The translations under genes were made by a program, and so were the position numbers. The notes beneath the pieces are model-generated. The model worked only from the letters and a program-made list of their open reading frames with translations. It made no database searches and had not been told where the DNA came from. DNA of 51,528 nt from CAYFVU01 sp964594775 (GTDB lineage Bacteria; Spirochaetota; Spirochaetia; DSM-16054; Sediminispirochaetaceae), in the NCBI GenBank assembly GCA_964594775.1, contig CAZQNO010000017.1:1-51528 (forward strand), in the 5' to 3' direction. Shown in pieces: positions 8,268 through 17,903 of the stretch (position 1 is the first letter of the stretch; each line of letters starts with the position of its first letter).

Positions 8268-9991
8268 CGAATCCTCCAACCTAAGCTCAGTTTCTTCACC
8301 CGCACCTGTTCAACGAAAAAGTCGAAGACGAGTCGAGAGACGAAGAGGGCCGTAAACATCGAACTGACGATACCGACGGCCAGCGTATTGGCGAATCCCT
8401 GTACCGGGCCGGAACCGAGCTGGGAAAGCACGAGGGCCGCGATAAAGGTGGTTATGTTCGCATCCATGATTGTCCAGAAGGCCTTCTTAAAGCCCGCCCT
8501 CACCGATGCCTCCGGGGTCTTACCCAGACGATACTCCTCCTTGATGCGTTCGAAAATGATAACGTTGGCATCAACGGCCATACCGACGGTGAGGATGATA
8601 CCGGCGATGCTGGTAAGCGTAAGGGTGAGGTTGAAGGCCGAAAGGATCGCCACGATTATGATGAGGTTGAGGATGAGGGCCATATCGGCAACGAGACCCG
8701 CTCCCACGTAGTAGAGGATCATAAAGGCAATCACCAGGATAAATCCCAGAGTGATGGCCCGGAGGCCTTCCCGTACCGAGTCCTCTCCAAGGGAAGCCCC
8801 GACGGCCTGCTGATTGTTGACGCGCAGGTCCACAGGCATCGCCGCGGTCCGCAGCACGAGGGCGAGGTTATTCGCCTCCTGCAGTTCGAAGCCGGTCATC
8901 TGGACCCGGTCTCGGATCGGTTCGGAAATTCGGGCCATGGATTTGACCTTCTCGTCGAGAAGGATGGCCATTGTTTCTCCTTGGTGGGCAGAGGTGAGCT
9001 TGTAGAAGATCTCTCCGCCGTTTCTGTCCAGGGTGAAGTTGATCACCGGCTTGCCGGTGATCGGATGCTGCCCCACCGTCGCATTCTGGATATGGGCGCC
9101 GTCTAAACCGACCTCTTCTTCCACCACCACGTAGCGCCGGAGTTTGTCGATTCCGTACTCGTCCCGCTCATAGAATCCTCTCACGACCAATCCGGCCGTT
9201 AAGAAATCGGGACGCTTGATCTCTCCCTTCTCCGTGTATACCTGGGTGGGCCGCTCATTGAAGTAGCGCTCTACCCGCTGGCTCATTTCCTGATCCACGA
9301 TGTGGAAGTTCAGGGAGCCTTTTCCCATGAGAAAAGAGTCGACCCGCTCCGGATCGGCGGCACCGGGTATATTTACCGATATCTGATTCTGCCCCTGTCT
9401 CCGAATTTCCGGCTCGGTAACGCCGAATTTATCGATCCGGTTGTTGAGGATCTCCATTGCCCGGTCGATGGCCTGGTTCTGGTCCTCCGTGGTGGGCTCT
9501 CTCCCCAGCCTGCGCGCCAAACTATCGGCGTCGGCTTCCAAGAGGATGCTCATCCCCCCGGAGAGATCTAATCCGAGCTGAAGGACCTCACCGCTTTTCG
9601 TCTTGAGCGCCTGAAGCCGTGATCGGTGATACGACTCGATAGCCTCGAAGGCTTGCTTCTCGCTGCGGTAGGCCGCCAGAATGGTTTTTACGGTCCAGGA
9701 ATCGGGAAGGTCCCGCTCCTCGCTGCGATACTTTTCCTTTGCCGCCTCTCTGATGAAATCGAAACCTTCCGGCAACTCGGCTTCCCCGTCCTTTTCGGCA
9801 AGGGAAGTCAGCATATCCAGCTGTTTCGCCGCCTGTCCCCGGGCATATTCTCGAATCTGTGTGTTTGATCCCGCTGCAAGCTGTTTCATGTCTTGGGGGA
9901 CCATGAAGTACCACTGGAAGGTAGGATAGAGGAATACTCCGCTTATCACCAGAACCAGTAGTACAACGAATAATCGTCCACGTTTGCTCAT
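8264..9991 (-). CDS. secD: Protein translocase subunit SecD
   Basis: SecD pulls exported proteins from the SecYEG channel on the outer face of the membrane. The 575-residue protein has an N-terminal membrane segment (about 7-28), the family motif GLDLSGGMSILLEAD near residue 140, a large periplasmic domain, and five C-terminal membrane segments containing GMAVDANVIIFERIKEE. The start has GGAG seven bases upstream. An unusually long acidic stretch (residues 35-130) separates the first segment from the GLDLSGG motif. It forms a yajC-secD-secF unit. Confidence 0.96.
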   Translation of the reverse strand: MSKRGRLFVVLLVLVISGVFLYPTFQWYFMVPQDMKQLAAGSNTQIREYARGQAAKQLDMLTSLAEKDGEAELPEGFDFIREAAKEKYRSEERDLPDSWTVKTILAAYRSEKQAFEAIESYHRSRLQALKTKSGEVLQLGLDLSGGMSILLEADADSLARRLGREPTTEDQNQAIDRAMEILNNRIDKFGVTEPEIRRQGQNQISVNIPGAADPERVDSFLMGKGSLNFHIVDQEMSQRVERYFNERPTQVYTEKGEIKRPDFLTAGLVVRGFYERDEYGIDKLRRYVVVEEEVGLDGAHIQNATVGQHPITGKPVINFTLDRNGGEIFYKLTSAHQGETMAILLDEKVKSMARISEPIRDRVQMTGFELQEANNLALVLRTAAMPVDLRVNNQQAVGASLGEDSVREGLRAITLGFILVIAFMILYYVGAGLVADMALILNLIIIVAILSAFNLTLTLTSIAGIILTVGMAVDANVIIFERIKEEYRLGKTPEASVRAGFKKAFWTIMDANITTFIAALVLSQLGSGPVQGFANTLAVGIVSSMFTALFVSRLVFDFFVEQVRVKKLSLGWRIR

Positions 9992-10050
9992 ACGTTAACT
10001 CCACTCGTGGGATTGTGTAATGGGTGCGAAATCCGTGAGAAAGGGACCCG

Positions 10051-10425
10051 CTATTCGTCGTCCGTCTCTTCGGCCTCTTGTTCTTTGTCTCTTCCCTTCT
10101 CGAGGACCGTCGCTACCGCGTTCTTGGTAAACTCGAGCTTCGTATTGTCGTCGACCTTTACCACAACGGTCTGTTCGCGCACGGAGGTCACGGTGCCTCG
10201 GATTCCGCCGATGCTCGCCACGCGGTCGCCCTTCTTGAGGGCCGCCAGCATCTTCTGCGTCTCTTTCTGCTTTTTATTCTGCGGGCGAATGATGAGAAAA
10301 TAGAAAATGAGAATAACGAGACCGAAGGTAACGAAGGTCGTCATCATCTGTCCCGAACCACCTGCGCCGCCGGCACCCGCCGGAGCGCCCATGAATATCG
10401 AAAGATGGGTTACAGCATCTATCAT
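10051..10425 (-). CDS. yajC: Preprotein translocase subunit YajC
   Basis: YajC is a small single-span membrane partner of SecDF. This 124-residue protein has a Gly/Ala-rich N-terminus, one membrane segment (about 29-47) and the family hallmark IRPQNKKQKE, followed by the conserved GDRVASIGGIRGTVTSV. The C-terminal tail is acidic. It is 59 bases upstream of secD in the same direction, the standard order. Confidence 0.95.
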   Translation of the reverse strand: MIDAVTHLSIFMGAPAGAGGAGGSGQMMTTFVTFGLVILIFYFLIIRPQNKKQKETQKMLAALKKGDRVASIGGIRGTVTSVREQTVVVKVDDNTKLEFTKNAVATVLEKGRDKEQEAEETDDE

Positions 10426-10467
10426 ATAGCTACATCCTCTCTGTAAAGGGTTTGTAAAAGTCTGAAA

Positions 10468-10497
10468 AACTTAGCATGGAAACGGCGCACAAGTCAA
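10468..10497 (-). promoter_or_regulatory. Possible yajC-secDF promoter
   Basis: TTGACT (10497..10492) is a good -35. The -10 is weak (TAAGTT, 10473..10468, spacer 18). It sits in the right place upstream of yajC. Confidence 0.4.
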
Positions 10498-10517
10498 GGA
10501 CAGGGCTGAGAGCCTGC

Positions 10518-10811
10518 TCAGAGCACCTTCACCTTTTCCCCCTCTTGGGGGACTTGATACACCCCGAGCATCCTCTTCATATCTTCAATCGTTTTAAGCA
10601 GTGCACCGCTGCGCTTGTTATAGCCTTCCACAACCGTTTTCATTTTTTCTTCATCCTCTTCGTAGAGAGCGGAGCAAAAAGCCGCGCGGAACAATCCCTT
10701 CTCGATGAGCTCTTCCGTCGAAAGTTTACCGTATTCCTTTTTCGCCTTACCGTCGACCAGCGTTATATCACTTTGATAGCCGATGGTGAAAATGAAATCT
10801 TCCCGTTTCAT
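10518..10811 (-). CDS. Small soluble protein downstream of groEL, unknown function
   Basis: I do not recognise this 97-residue protein. It begins MKREDFIFTIGYQSDITLVD, is mostly charged helix after residue 25, and has no membrane segment. GGGAGGAGGG precedes the start. It follows groEL in the same direction but is separated from it by a terminator hairpin, so it may be expressed mostly by read-through or at low level. The composition suggests a small helical cytosolic protein. Confidence 0.7.
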   Translation of the reverse strand: MKREDFIFTIGYQSDITLVDGKAKKEYGKLSTEELIEKGLFRAAFCSALYEEDEEKMKTVVEGYNKRSGALLKTIEDMKRMLGVYQVPQEGEKVKVL

Positions 10812-10843
10812 TTCTCCCTCCTCCCTTCGAAGCGAAATACAAA

Positions 10844-10876
10844 ACGGCCCCCGTGCGCTTCCCGCACAGGAGCCGT
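10844..10876 (-). terminator. Hairpin after groEL
   Basis: Minus strand ACGGCTCCTGTGCG pairs with CGCACGGGGGCCGT around a GGAAG loop, followed by only three further T residues. The stem is strong but the T run is short, so it may be a partial terminator limiting read-through into the 97-residue gene. Confidence 0.65.
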
Positions 10877-10908
10877 GGGTCTAGTAAATCAAATGAGCAG
10901 GCGGGCGA

Positions 10909-12570
10909 TTACATCATGCCGCCCATTCCTCCCATTCCTCCCATGCCGCCCATTCCGGCGGCGGCGGCACCGGCTCCGCCATCGTTCTCCTCGGGCAGAT
11001 CGGTAATGGCGCACTCGGTGGTGAGAAGCAGACTGGAGATGGACGCGGCGTTCTGCAGAGCGCTCCTGGTGACCATCGCCGGATCGATAATGCCGGCCTT
11101 GATCATGTCGGTCCAGTCCATCTTCGCCGCATCGAAGCCGATCCCCTTCTTTTCCTTCTTCGCCCGGTCGGCGATGATGGCACCGTCGAGGCCGGCATTA
11201 ATGGCGATCTGGCGGATCGGTTCTTCCAGGGCCCGGAGGATGATCCTGAAACCGACCTTTTCCTCTTCGGCCATCTCATCCATCTTCACTTTCTCGAGAG
11301 CGTGAACGGCCTGGATGAGGGTGACTCCTCCGCCGGGGATGATTCCCTCTTCGACGGCAGCCCGGGTGGCACTCAGGGCATCTTCTACCCGATGCTTCTT
11401 CTCCTTGAGCTCCGTTTCGGTGGCGGCACCTACGTTGATGACGGCAACACCGCCGGCGAGCTTGGCCAAACGCTCCTGGAGCTTTTCCTGGTCGTAATCG
11501 CTGGTGGTTTCCTCGATCTGGGCCTTTATCTGGGAGATTCGGTCCTTGATCTCGCTCTCCTTGCCCTCACCGTTGATGATGGTGGTGTTTTCCTTGTCCA
11601 CCTTGATCGACTTGGCCCGTCCGAGCTGATCCATCTCGGTGTTTTCGAGCTTCATACCGAGCTCTTCGCTGATTACCTGTCCGCCGGTGAGGATGGCGAT
11701 ATCCTCGAGCATTGCCTTTCTTCTGTCGCCGAAGCCGGGGGCCTTTACGGCAACCGCATTGAGAGAGCCGCGGATGCTGTTGACGACCAGAGTGGCGAGA
11801 GCCTCACCTTCGACGTCTTCGGCAATAATGAGGATGGGCTTGTTCGCCTGTGCTACCTTCTCGAGAATGGGGAGAAGGTCCTTCATGCCGGAAATCTTCT
11901 TGTCGTGAATGAGAATATAGGGATCTTCCATGACCGCCGTCATGGTGTCTCTGTTGTTGGCGAAATAGGGGGAGAGGTATCCGCGATCGAACTGCATACC
12001 TTCTACGAAGTCGGTGCTGGATTCGATGTTTTTCGATTCCTCGACGGTAATGACCCCGTCTTTACCGACTTTCTCCATCGCGTTGGCGATCTCTTCACCT
12101 ATCTCATGATCGTTGTTGGCCGAAATGGCCGCAACCTGGGAGATCTCTTCCTTGTCCTTGATCTCCTTGGAGCTCTTCTTGATCTCCTCTACGGCGATCT
12201 CCACCGCCCGGTCGATGCCCCGCTTGATTCCCATGGGATTGATCCCGGCGGCGACGCTCTTCATTCCTTCCTTGATAATGGAATAGGCAAGCACCGTTGC
12301 CGTCGTGGTACCGTCACCGGCGACATCGTTGGTCTTAGTGGCGACCTCTTTCAGGAGCTGCGCTCCCATGTTCTCGTAGGGTTCCTCGAGCTCGATCTCT
12401 TTGGCCACGGAAACACCGTCCTTGGTGACCGTGGGGGCGCCGTACTTCTTGTCTAAGAGTACATTTCTTCCCTTCGGTCCAAGGGTCACTCTCACCGCGT
12501 TTGAGAGTTTCGTAACCCCCTCCGTGAGTGATCTTCTGGCCTGTTCGTCGAACTTCAATTGTTTAGCCAT
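10909..12570 (-). CDS. groEL: Chaperonin GroEL
   Basis: GroEL is the 60-kDa ring chaperonin that folds proteins with GroES and ATP. The 553-residue protein starts MAKQLKFDEQARRSL, carries the ATP-binding DGTTTATVLA region and ends in the GGM repeat tail (GGMGGMGGMGGMM) typical of the family. A sigma70-type promoter lies upstream. No groES is adjacent, and I see no CIRCE element (TTAGCACTC-N9-GAGTGCTAA) in the leader, so HrcA control is not supported here. Confidence 0.98.
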   Translation of the reverse strand: MAKQLKFDEQARRSLTEGVTKLSNAVRVTLGPKGRNVLLDKKYGAPTVTKDGVSVAKEIELEEPYENMGAQLLKEVATKTNDVAGDGTTTATVLAYSIIKEGMKSVAAGINPMGIKRGIDRAVEIAVEEIKKSSKEIKDKEEISQVAAISANNDHEIGEEIANAMEKVGKDGVITVEESKNIESSTDFVEGMQFDRGYLSPYFANNRDTMTAVMEDPYILIHDKKISGMKDLLPILEKVAQANKPILIIAEDVEGEALATLVVNSIRGSLNAVAVKAPGFGDRRKAMLEDIAILTGGQVISEELGMKLENTEMDQLGRAKSIKVDKENTTIINGEGKESEIKDRISQIKAQIEETTSDYDQEKLQERLAKLAGGVAVINVGAATETELKEKKHRVEDALSATRAAVEEGIIPGGGVTLIQAVHALEKVKMDEMAEEEKVGFRIILRALEEPIRQIAINAGLDGAIIADRAKKEKKGIGFDAAKMDWTDMIKAGIIDPAMVTRSALQNAASISSLLLTTECAITDLPEENDGGAGAAAAGMGGMGGMGGMGGMM

Positions 12571-12630
12571 GGTTCTACCTCGCTCTTTCGTTTGTGTGTA
12601 AATATGGATATTTTCTATTGTTCTGGATGA

Positions 12631-12659
12631 AAAATACTAATCTTTTCTCAAGGTATCAA
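12631..12659 (-). promoter_or_regulatory. groEL promoter
   Basis: TTGATA (12659..12654) and TATTTT (12636..12631) are spaced by 17 bases. The leader is about 55 bases and AT-rich. Confidence 0.65.
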
Positions 12660-12693
12660 GAGAAAAAACACAATTTTTCTGTTCCGACGCACA

Positions 12694-13275
12694 TTATTCA
12701 GCCTGGGGATTGCCCTCAAGGCCGATTTCCGCCGCCACCTCCCGCATTCCCATGATCGTGTCGGTAATCAGTTCGCTCAGCTCCACGCCCAGTTTCTCGG
12801 CACCGAGCTCGATGATCTCCCTGTCCACGTTGGCGGAGAATCGGCGGTCTTTCCATTTCTTCTTCACCGACTTCGCCTTCATATCCAGAACGCTCTTCGA
12901 GGGCCTGACCAGGGCCGTAGCGGCAACCAGGCCGGTAAGCTCATCGACGGCGAAGAGACAGCGTTCCATCAGGCTCTGCGGCTCGACGTCCGTCACTATC
13001 TTCCATCCGTGGCTCTCCACCGCCCGAATATACTCTTCCGCATATCCCAACGGCTCGAGGATCTCCCGGGCCCTCTTGAGGTGTTCATCGGGATACTTTT
13101 CGTAATCCACATCGTGGATCAAACCGACCACCCGCCACTTCTCTTCGTTTTCCCCGTGTTTTCGGGCCAAATACGCCATCACCGACTCAACGGCGAGGCA
13201 GTGCTTGATCAAACTTTCCGATTTCACGTGCTCGTTCAAGTGCCGCCATGCCTCTTTCCGCGTTTTTTCCGCCAT
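12694..13275 (-). CDS. HD-domain phosphohydrolase family protein
   Basis: This 193-residue protein has the HD-domain pattern: an early His (IKHCLAVE, residue 25), the HD pair in VVGLIHDVDYEKYPDEH (about 53-54) and later His residues (AVESHGW). Such proteins usually hydrolyse phosphomonoesters or nucleotides with a bound metal. It is likely cytosolic. AGGAGG precedes the start. It lies 31 bases after birA and is probably co-transcribed. The substrate is unknown. Confidence 0.82.
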   Translation of the reverse strand: MAEKTRKEAWRHLNEHVKSESLIKHCLAVESVMAYLARKHGENEEKWRVVGLIHDVDYEKYPDEHLKRAREILEPLGYAEEYIRAVESHGWKIVTDVEPQSLMERCLFAVDELTGLVAATALVRPSKSVLDMKAKSVKKKWKDRRFSANVDREIIELGAEKLGVELSELITDTIMGMREVAAEIGLEGNPQAE

Positions 13276-13305
13276 GTTTCCTCCTATTTCCTTCTATATT
13301 TTTTC

Positions 13306-14112
13306 CTAAGCAATTTCTCCGCTTGCTATATGCCGCCGGAGGCCGCCGGCCTCCTCTATAAGAAGGGTGCCGTTTTCCGCAATTCCAATCTGCAGCCCTT
13401 CGCAAAAATTTCCCCTCTCCGGGTGCCCTACGGCGACTCTCACCCGCTCGTTTCTCCGAAAGAGCCGCGCATTGGCCTTTTCGACCAGATCCGTTGAAGT
13501 CATACGATAGGCCGATGCGAGGCGGGGAAGCAATTTCCCGAACACAGTGGCCGGAGCAGGCCTCGCTCCCGTTTCCATACGTATCGAGCTCAGGCGGCGG
13601 CCGTCCCCGGCTCGAAGCTCCTCCTTGAGTTCCTCTTGCAGCTCCTCGATATCCGCCTTTTCCTGCAGGCAGTTGATCCCGATGCCGACGAAGAGGAATT
13701 TCCGCCGCAGTTCACTGAGTATTCCCGACAACTTGCAGCCCCCCACCAACACATCATTAGGCCATTTTATCTCCGGCTTAAGCGTGAACTCCTCCTCTAA
13801 AAGCATACAGAGAGCGAGGGCCGTTCTGAGAGAGATCGTCGATACGGTCCCTTCCGCTAGGTCCGCAGCGCCGCGACGAAAGATGAGAGTCGCCAGAACG
13901 CTCTTCCCGGGGCCGGAAATCCACCGGCGGTCCTTCAATCTCCCCCGGCCGCCGGACTGAAAGGAACTGAGCAGGGCCGTACCGTTTTCCACGTGCGCAG
14001 CCCCGCGCTCTTCATCAGCGACCAGTCGTGCGGCTTCATCCATCGTTGAACCGGTCTCCTTTTGAAACAAGACCGGCCCGCCGAGGGGATTGGGAATATC
14101 CATCCGTTCCAT
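13306..14112 (-). CDS. birA: Biotin-[acetyl-CoA-carboxylase] ligase
   Basis: BirA activates biotin with ATP and attaches it to biotin carboxyl carrier protein. The 268-residue protein has the biotinyl-AMP motif GGRGRLKDRRWISG, then KWPNDVLVGGCKLSGIL with the catalytic Lys. It lacks the N-terminal helix-turn-helix of E. coli BirA, so it should be a pure enzyme without repressor activity. A second in-frame ATG lies at 14103. The gene is divergent from argR. Confidence 0.93.
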   Translation of the reverse strand: MERMDIPNPLGGPVLFQKETGSTMDEAARLVADEERGAAHVENGTALLSSFQSGGRGRLKDRRWISGPGKSVLATLIFRRGAADLAEGTVSTISLRTALALCMLLEEEFTLKPEIKWPNDVLVGGCKLSGILSELRRKFLFVGIGINCLQEKADIEELQEELKEELRAGDGRRLSSIRMETGARPAPATVFGKLLPRLASAYRMTSTDLVEKANARLFRRNERVRVAVGHPERGNFCEGLQIGIAENGTLLIEEAGGLRRHIASGEIA

Positions 14113-14121
14113 TCTGCATCT

Positions 14122-14150
14122 ATTAAATCAGCTCATGCGGGCTATTGCAA
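14122..14150 (-). promoter_or_regulatory. birA promoter with almost no leader
   Basis: TTGCAA (14150..14145) and TTTAAT (14127..14122) are spaced by 17 bases. The expected start of transcription is about 14115, only a few bases before ATG 14112, so the mRNA may be leaderless or nearly so. Confidence 0.55.
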
Positions 14151-14186
14151 TATTACCGATGCTGTTCTGTAAAAGCGGAAAAACTG

Positions 14187-14216
14187 TTGTAAATTTATTC
14201 ATAATTGTAGTATAAA
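14187..14216 (+). promoter_or_regulatory. argR-argG promoter with overlapping ARG box
   Basis: TTGTAA (14187-14192) and TATAAA (14211-14216) are 18 bases apart. TGTAAATTTATTCA (14188-14201) matches the ARG-box half-operator consensus TGAATWWWWATTCA at 12 of 14 positions and covers the -35. This fits autorepression of argR-argG by arginine-bound ArgR. Confidence 0.65.
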
Positions 14217-14224
14217 TATCAATA

Positions 14225-14695
14225 ATGAAGGATCGATCCGAAAGACTAAAAAAAATCGAGGACCTGATACGCTCAAATCGAATAGAGAGTCAGGAAAAGC
14301 TCCTCGAATACCTCAACCGAGAGGATTTTCACGTGACCCAGGCGACTCTCTCGCGGGACCTGAAGTATCTTCGGGTGGGTAAGGTCTCCGACGGCTGGTC
14401 GGGCTACCATTACACGCTGCCGAAAGAGGAGCACCCTCCGGATGAGGAAAACGGCTTTGTTCAGGACGTGCGCAGGGGCATCCTCTCCATTGAGTTTTCT
14501 TACAATATAGGCGTGGTAAAAACCCTCGCCGGCCATGCCAACAGCGTCGCCCTGGCCCTCGACAAGCTCAATCTCCCCGAAATATTAGGCACCGTCGCCG
14601 GCGACGATACGATCTTCATTATCCTCAGGGAGGGAATCACGAAAGAGGACCTCCTCCGCTCATTTCGCAAGAAGATCCCCGAGGTACACACATAG
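14225..14695 (+). CDS. argR: Arginine repressor
   Basis: ArgR is the hexameric arginine-responsive repressor. The 156-residue protein has the N-terminal winged helix (VTQATLSRDLKYLRVGKV, about 38-55) and the C-terminal arginine-binding GTVAGDDTIFII with the Asp pair. No ribosome binding site precedes ATG 14225, and the -10 hexamer ends only 8 bases before it, so translation is probably leaderless. It is followed 9 bases later by the argG leader and shares its strand, so it controls its own operon. Confidence 0.95.
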   Translation: MKDRSERLKKIEDLIRSNRIESQEKLLEYLNREDFHVTQATLSRDLKYLRVGKVSDGWSGYHYTLPKEEHPPDEENGFVQDVRRGILSIEFSYNIGVVKTLAGHANSVALALDKLNLPEILGTVAGDDTIFIILREGITKEDLLRSFRKKIPEVHT

Positions 14696-14737
14696 CGGGG
14701 ATGTTTGATAGATATTATTTACTCAAGGAGTATGGAC

Positions 14738-16012
<1,275 letters not shown>

Positions 16013-16022
16013 GGATAGAGCA

Positions 16023-17645
16023 ATGAAAAATCTATCCTATACGAACATGGACCGCTGCGCGGCCTATGCCGAACTGCTGAAGAGAAGCCCGAAAAAACTC
16101 TCATCTCTCTTCGATGAAAAACGAATATCCCGCTGTGAGATTGACGCCGGTGGAGGGCTGCGCTACAACTGGGCCGCCCAGCCGATAGGAAATGAGGAGC
16201 TCGCCCTTTTGGCACAGCTCGCCGAGCAGCAGCAGCTCATAGAGAAGTACCGGGCCCTGGCCTCCGGCGAGCGAATGAACACCGGAGAGGACCGAATGGT
16301 GCTCCACCATCTGAGCCGCGGACGGATCGGTGAGAAGGTAACGGAAAAAGGAAAGGATTTCGGCGCCTTCTATGCCGAACAACAGCAACGGATAGCCGAG
16401 TTTTCCCGGAAGGTCCACGAGGGGAAGATCCTCGGCTCGACGGGAAAGCGCTTCGACACGGTGGTGCAGATAGGCATCGGCGGTTCCGATTTGGGGCCCC
16501 GGGCCCTCTATCTGGCCCTCGAGGGCCTTTACGGCGCTGCTGCCGAAGCCGGTGAAGTTGAAACCGGCGCCGGCGGTACACAGAAAATGCGGGCCCGATT
16601 CATCTCCAATGTCGACCCCGACGACGCCGCGTCGGTCCTCGAAGAGCTGGACTTGGAGCGCAGCCTCTTTATTCTCGTCAGCAAGAGCGGGACCACCCAG
16701 GAAACCCTCACCAACAGAGACCTGACGCTCCGCTATATGAGAGAGCACGGACCGGCAGCTCTCGACCCGGCGGCCCACATGATCGCCGTAACCAGCGCCA
16801 CCAGCCCGTTGGCCGACTCTTCCGACTTTCTAAACAGCTTCTTTATCGACGATTATATCGGCGGACGCTACTCCTGCACCAGCGCCGTCGGAGGAGCCGT
16901 TCTCAGCCTAGCCTTCGGCCCACAGGCATTCGCCGAGCTCCTCGCCGGAGCCCACGAAGCGGACCTCGCGGCGACCGAAAGAGACAGTGAAAAGAACGCC
17001 GCCCTCTTGGACGCCCTCATCGGGATTTACCACCGCAACATCCTCGGCTATCCCTTTACGGCGGTGCTGCCCTACAGTCAGGCCCTAAACCGCTTCCCCG
17101 CTCATCTCCAACAGTTGGATATGGAGAGCAACGGTAAGCGGGTGAGCCGCTTCGGCAAACCCCTCGCCTATTTTACCGGGCCGATAGTCTTCGGCGAGCC
17201 GGGGACCAACGGACAACACTCCTTCTACCAGCTCCTCCACCAGGGGACCGAAGCGGTTCCTCTGCAGTTTATCGGTTTTCGCAGGAATCAACGGGGACTG
17301 GATGCCGAGGCGGAAGGTTTCAGCAGCCGGCAGAAGCTCAACGCCAACCTGGCGGCCCAGATAATCGCCTTTGCCGCGGGAAAGAGCGATGCCGATCCCA
17401 ATAAGTTCTTCCCCGGGGAGCGTCCCTCTTCCCTCCTCTTCGGCCAAGAGCTGGTGCCCCGCAGCCTCGGTGCCCTCCTGGCCCATTACGAGAACAAGGT
17501 GATGTTTCAGGGTCTCTGCTGGAATATAAACTCCTTCGATCAGGAGGGGGTACAGTTGGGAAAAATTCTTACGAAAAAAATTCTTGCCGGCGATCGATCC
17601 GACGCACGGCTCACCCTTTTCTCCGAGAAACTCGGGGTTTTGTAA
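16023..17645 (+). CDS. pgi: Glucose-6-phosphate isomerase
   Basis: Pgi interconverts glucose 6-phosphate and fructose 6-phosphate. The 540-residue protein carries GIGGSDLGPRALYLAL in the N-terminal sugar-isomerase domain and the signature GTNGQHSFYQLLHQGT in the second, with the C-terminal QLGK motif (GVQLGKILTKKI). It starts 11 bases after argG with AGGGATAGAG upstream, so it probably shares the argR-argG transcript. Confidence 0.97.
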   Translation: MKNLSYTNMDRCAAYAELLKRSPKKLSSLFDEKRISRCEIDAGGGLRYNWAAQPIGNEELALLAQLAEQQQLIEKYRALASGERMNTGEDRMVLHHLSRGRIGEKVTEKGKDFGAFYAEQQQRIAEFSRKVHEGKILGSTGKRFDTVVQIGIGGSDLGPRALYLALEGLYGAAAEAGEVETGAGGTQKMRARFISNVDPDDAASVLEELDLERSLFILVSKSGTTQETLTNRDLTLRYMREHGPAALDPAAHMIAVTSATSPLADSSDFLNSFFIDDYIGGRYSCTSAVGGAVLSLAFGPQAFAELLAGAHEADLAATERDSEKNAALLDALIGIYHRNILGYPFTAVLPYSQALNRFPAHLQQLDMESNGKRVSRFGKPLAYFTGPIVFGEPGTNGQHSFYQLLHQGTEAVPLQFIGFRRNQRGLDAEAEGFSSRQKLNANLAAQIIAFAAGKSDADPNKFFPGERPSSLLFGQELVPRSLGALLAHYENKVMFQGLCWNINSFDQEGVQLGKILTKKILAGDRSDARLTLFSEKLGVL

Positions 17646-17683
17646 AAAAAATGGGCGGCGGATCCAACGGACCCGCCGCCCAT
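17644..17683 (-). terminator. Distal terminator of the adenylate cyclase gene
   Basis: Minus-strand ATGGGCGGCGGGTCC pairs with GGATCCGCCGCCCAT around a three-base loop, and seven or more T residues follow (17650..17644). It lies directly after the pgi stop in the convergent gap; no T run follows on the plus strand. Confidence 0.8.
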
Positions 17684-17689
17684 ATACGC

Positions 17690-17731
17690 AAAAAAAGCCC
17701 TCAGGGAAAAGGAGGTACAAAACCCTGAGGG
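17690..17731 (-). terminator. Proximal terminator of the adenylate cyclase gene
   Basis: CCCTCAGGG (17731..17723) and CCCTGAGGG (17706..17698) form a perfect 9-bp stem with a 16-base loop, then C and seven T residues (17696..17690). Read on the plus strand, the loop exposes AGGAGGT but there is no T run. Confidence 0.75.
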
Positions 17732-17757
17732 ACTAAAAAAATAATAAAAGGAGGTCG

Positions 17758-17808
17758 ATGAAAAAAGTGTTTCTCGTGCTCATCTATGTAGTAAACCATT
17801 CCGGCTGA
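17758..17808 (+). CDS. Candidate 16-residue peptide with ribosome binding site
   Basis: A tiny frame after the pgi hairpins reads MKKVFLVLIYVVNHSG. AAAGGAGG ends three bases before its ATG, which is a tight but usable spacing. The peptide is hydrophobic with two N-terminal Lys, like the start of a signal peptide. It could be a membrane micropeptide or a relic of a lost gene. There is no conservation evidence available here. Confidence 0.3.
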   Translation: MKKVFLVLIYVVNHSG

Positions 17809-17903
17809 AAATGGTTACAGAAGATTCGCACTATTTTTATAGTTAATTGATAAAAAAATGTCAATAAAAACAGAGATTTTTCCCTAAATTCTATTAATAG
17901 TGC

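Noticed and set aside
7467..8711. 414-codon plus-strand frame opposite secF/secD
   Set aside because: Lies across two certain genes and their overlap; His/Glu-rich shadow sequence.
11302..12456. 384-codon plus-strand frame opposite groEL
   Set aside because: Mirror of groEL codon bias; low-complexity Leu/Asp/Gly product, no ribosome binding site, and groEL is certain.
12571..12693. CIRCE operator before groEL
   Set aside because: No TTAGCACTC-N9-GAGTGCTAA or close relative is present.
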